From Xylaria sp. FL1777 (lineage: Eukaryota; Ascomycota; Sordariomycetes; Xylariales; Xylariaceae), in NCBI GenBank assembly GCA_022578965.1, contig MU401089.1, forward strand, positions 1 to 10,138: DNA of 10,138 nucleotides, in the 5' to 3' direction. Positions 9,664 to 10,138 of this stretch are shown in pieces; position 1 is the stretch's first letter, and every line of letters starts with the position of its first letter. Both the position numbers and the translations under genes were made by a program. The notes under the pieces were generated by a model. The model made no database searches. It saw nothing but the letters and a program-made list of their open reading frames with translations, and had not been told where the DNA came from.

Positions 9664-9809
9664 AACTTTAATAAAATTTCTGTTTTATTTTTTTATATAA
9701 AAAATCCATTATTTATTAACTTGTTTATTATCACTTATTAATTTATTACTATTATTTATTAACTTATTATTATCACTTATTAACTTATTACTACTACTTA
9801 AGAATTTTT
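9664..9809 (+). repeat. Satellite unit 5 (4 subrepeats)
   Basis: Length 146 bases, the shortest full unit. The loop is TTTCTG. TTATCACTT occurs twice, giving two of the very few TCA trinucleotides in the window and possibly marking a younger or less mutated unit. It ends CTTAAGAATTTTTAAC where other units have TTTTTATAACTTTTTAAC. Confidence 0.85.
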
Positions 9810-9859
9810 AACTTAAACAAAATTTCTGTTTTTTTTTTTTCTTTATATAAAAGCTACTA
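9810..9859 (+). repeat. Satellite unit 6, spacer only
   Basis: The spacer is recognisable (AACTTAAACAAAATTTCTG), but the stem is degraded by a T run and CTTTATATAAAAGC replaces the usual end. It is followed directly by the heptamer satellite and not by 21-base subrepeats. It therefore forms the junction between the two repeat types. Confidence 0.75.
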
Positions 9860-10138
9860 TTAATTACTATTAACTATTATTTATTATTATTAATTATTAT
9901 TTATTAGCTATTACGTATTAGCTATTATTTATTAGCTATTATTTATTAGCTACTATTTATTATTATTAATTATTATTTATTATTTATTATTTATTATTTA
10001 TTATTTATTATTTATTATTTATTATTTATTATTTACTATTTAATACTTATTATTTATTATTTATTATTTATTATTTATTATTTATTATTTATTATTTATT
10101 ATTTATTATTTATTATTTATTATTTATTATTTATTATT
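9860..10138 (+). repeat. Heptamer satellite (TTATTTA)n running to the window end
   Basis: The sequence repeats with period seven, with variants TTAATTA, TTAACTA, TTAGCTA and TTACGTA in the first 100 bases. It becomes almost pure from about 9970 to 10030 and from about 10047 to 10138, apart from an interruption around 10031-10046 (ACTATTTAATAC). About 40 copies are present and the array is still running at the last base, so its true length is unknown. Near-purity suggests recent expansion by slippage. Confidence 0.9.
9904..9959 (+). repeat. 14-base dimeric repeat inside the heptamer satellite
   Basis: Four consecutive 14-base units start at 9904, 9918, 9932 and 9946. Each is TTAGCTA followed by TTACGTA, TTATTTA, TTATTTA or CTATTTA. 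The strict alternation of two heptamer variants shows that dimers, not single heptamers, were amplified here. Confidence 0.8.

Larger units (their letters stand above)
8910..9859 (+). repeat. Nested tandem satellite: spacer plus 21-base subrepeat blocks
   Basis: Six spacers begin AACTTWAAYAAAATTT at 8910, 9118, 9304, 9499, 9664 and 9810, so the repeat periods are 208, 186, 195, 165 and 146 bases. Each spacer (about 55 bases) contains AATAAAA, a 6-base loop, TTTTATT and then a T run into TATATAAAA. After it come subrepeats of 21 bases beginning YTTATTAAYTTA. I count 7, 6, 6, 5 and 4 subrepeats in the five full units. The first subrepeat after each spacer is usually 22 bases long and distinct in sequence (CTTATGTATTACTA in units 1 and 2). 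Position within the unit is thus conserved, which defines a true higher-order repeat. C greatly exceeds G on this strand (about 13 G in 8931-9840). Most differences between subrepeats are C versus T. Confidence 0.9.

Noticed and set aside
8910..9859. CRISPR or integron-like repeat-spacer array
   Set aside because: The sequences between recurring spacers are themselves tandem 21-base repeats related to each other, not unique sequences.
9904..9959. CRISPR-like array
   Set aside because: The 14-base units are contiguous tandem repeats with no unique spacers between them.
9860..10138. Heptamer array as a decayed telomere (TTTAGGG or similar)
   Set aside because: C-to-T or G-to-A decay of TTTAGGG/CCCTAAA gives TTTAAAA/TTTTAAA words, not TTATTTA. 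No intact telomere unit is seen.
1..10138. Reduced bacterial symbiont or organellar genome segment
   Set aside because: Those genomes are AT-rich but densely coding. Here no gene-length frame exists on either strand, even if TGA were read as sense, because the stops are TAA/TAG. A non-coding organellar spacer remains possible but is not supported by anything seen.
1..10138. Apicomplexan (Plasmodium-like) intergenic DNA
   Set aside because: Composition fits, but long (TA)n tracts are absent, and the severe TpC and CpA depletion with survival of AGCT is better explained by context-dependent C-to-T mutation. Not excluded outright.

Overview
The window is about 10 kb of extremely AT-rich DNA (roughly 15% G+C by eye) in which I recognise no intact gene, tRNA, rRNA or CRISPR array. 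TAA and TAG occur so often in all six frames that the longest frame I can follow is about 66-70 codons (4006-4206), close to what chance gives at this composition. I read it as a non-coding, repeat-derived AT block, not as a bacterial locus.

The surviving G:C pairs are not random. A hand tally of positions 1-300, both strands pooled (about 50 cytosines), has nearly all C preceded by G or A and most followed by T. TpC/GpA is almost absent, CpA/TpG is reduced, and TCA/TGA is close to eliminated over the whole 10 kb. TpA exceeds ApT. This is what saturated, context-dependent C-to-T decay leaves behind. The best-known such process is repeat-induced point mutation (RIP) in filamentous ascomycete fungi, which prefers CpA. 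I therefore favour an AT-rich, heterochromatin-like compartment of a fungal nuclear genome. The extra loss of TpC is not the textbook RIP signature. Intergenic DNA of another very AT-rich eukaryote (anaerobic chytrid, dictyostelid, apicomplexan) or an organellar spacer cannot be excluded.

Layout. 1-8909 is unique-looking decayed AT-rich sequence. It contains a diverged repeat pair (5136-5239 and 5758-5861), possibly a third relative (about 1143-1226), an exact 18-base dispersed repeat, a cluster of inverted repeats (6856-7053) and a short direct duplication (8422-8526). From 8910 to about 9859 there is a nested tandem array. A spacer of about 55 bases with a conserved small hairpin alternates with blocks of 21-22 base subrepeats, and the blocks hold 7, 6, 6, 5 and 4 subrepeats in order. 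From about 9860 to the end the sequence is a heptamer satellite based on TTATTTA. Part of it (9904-9959) is organised as 14-base dimers in which TTAGCTA alternates with TTATTTA-like heptamers. Because 7, 14 and 21 are multiples of seven, the two arrays may share a heptameric origin.

No genes work together here. The interest lies in the satellite architecture and in the mutational fingerprint.
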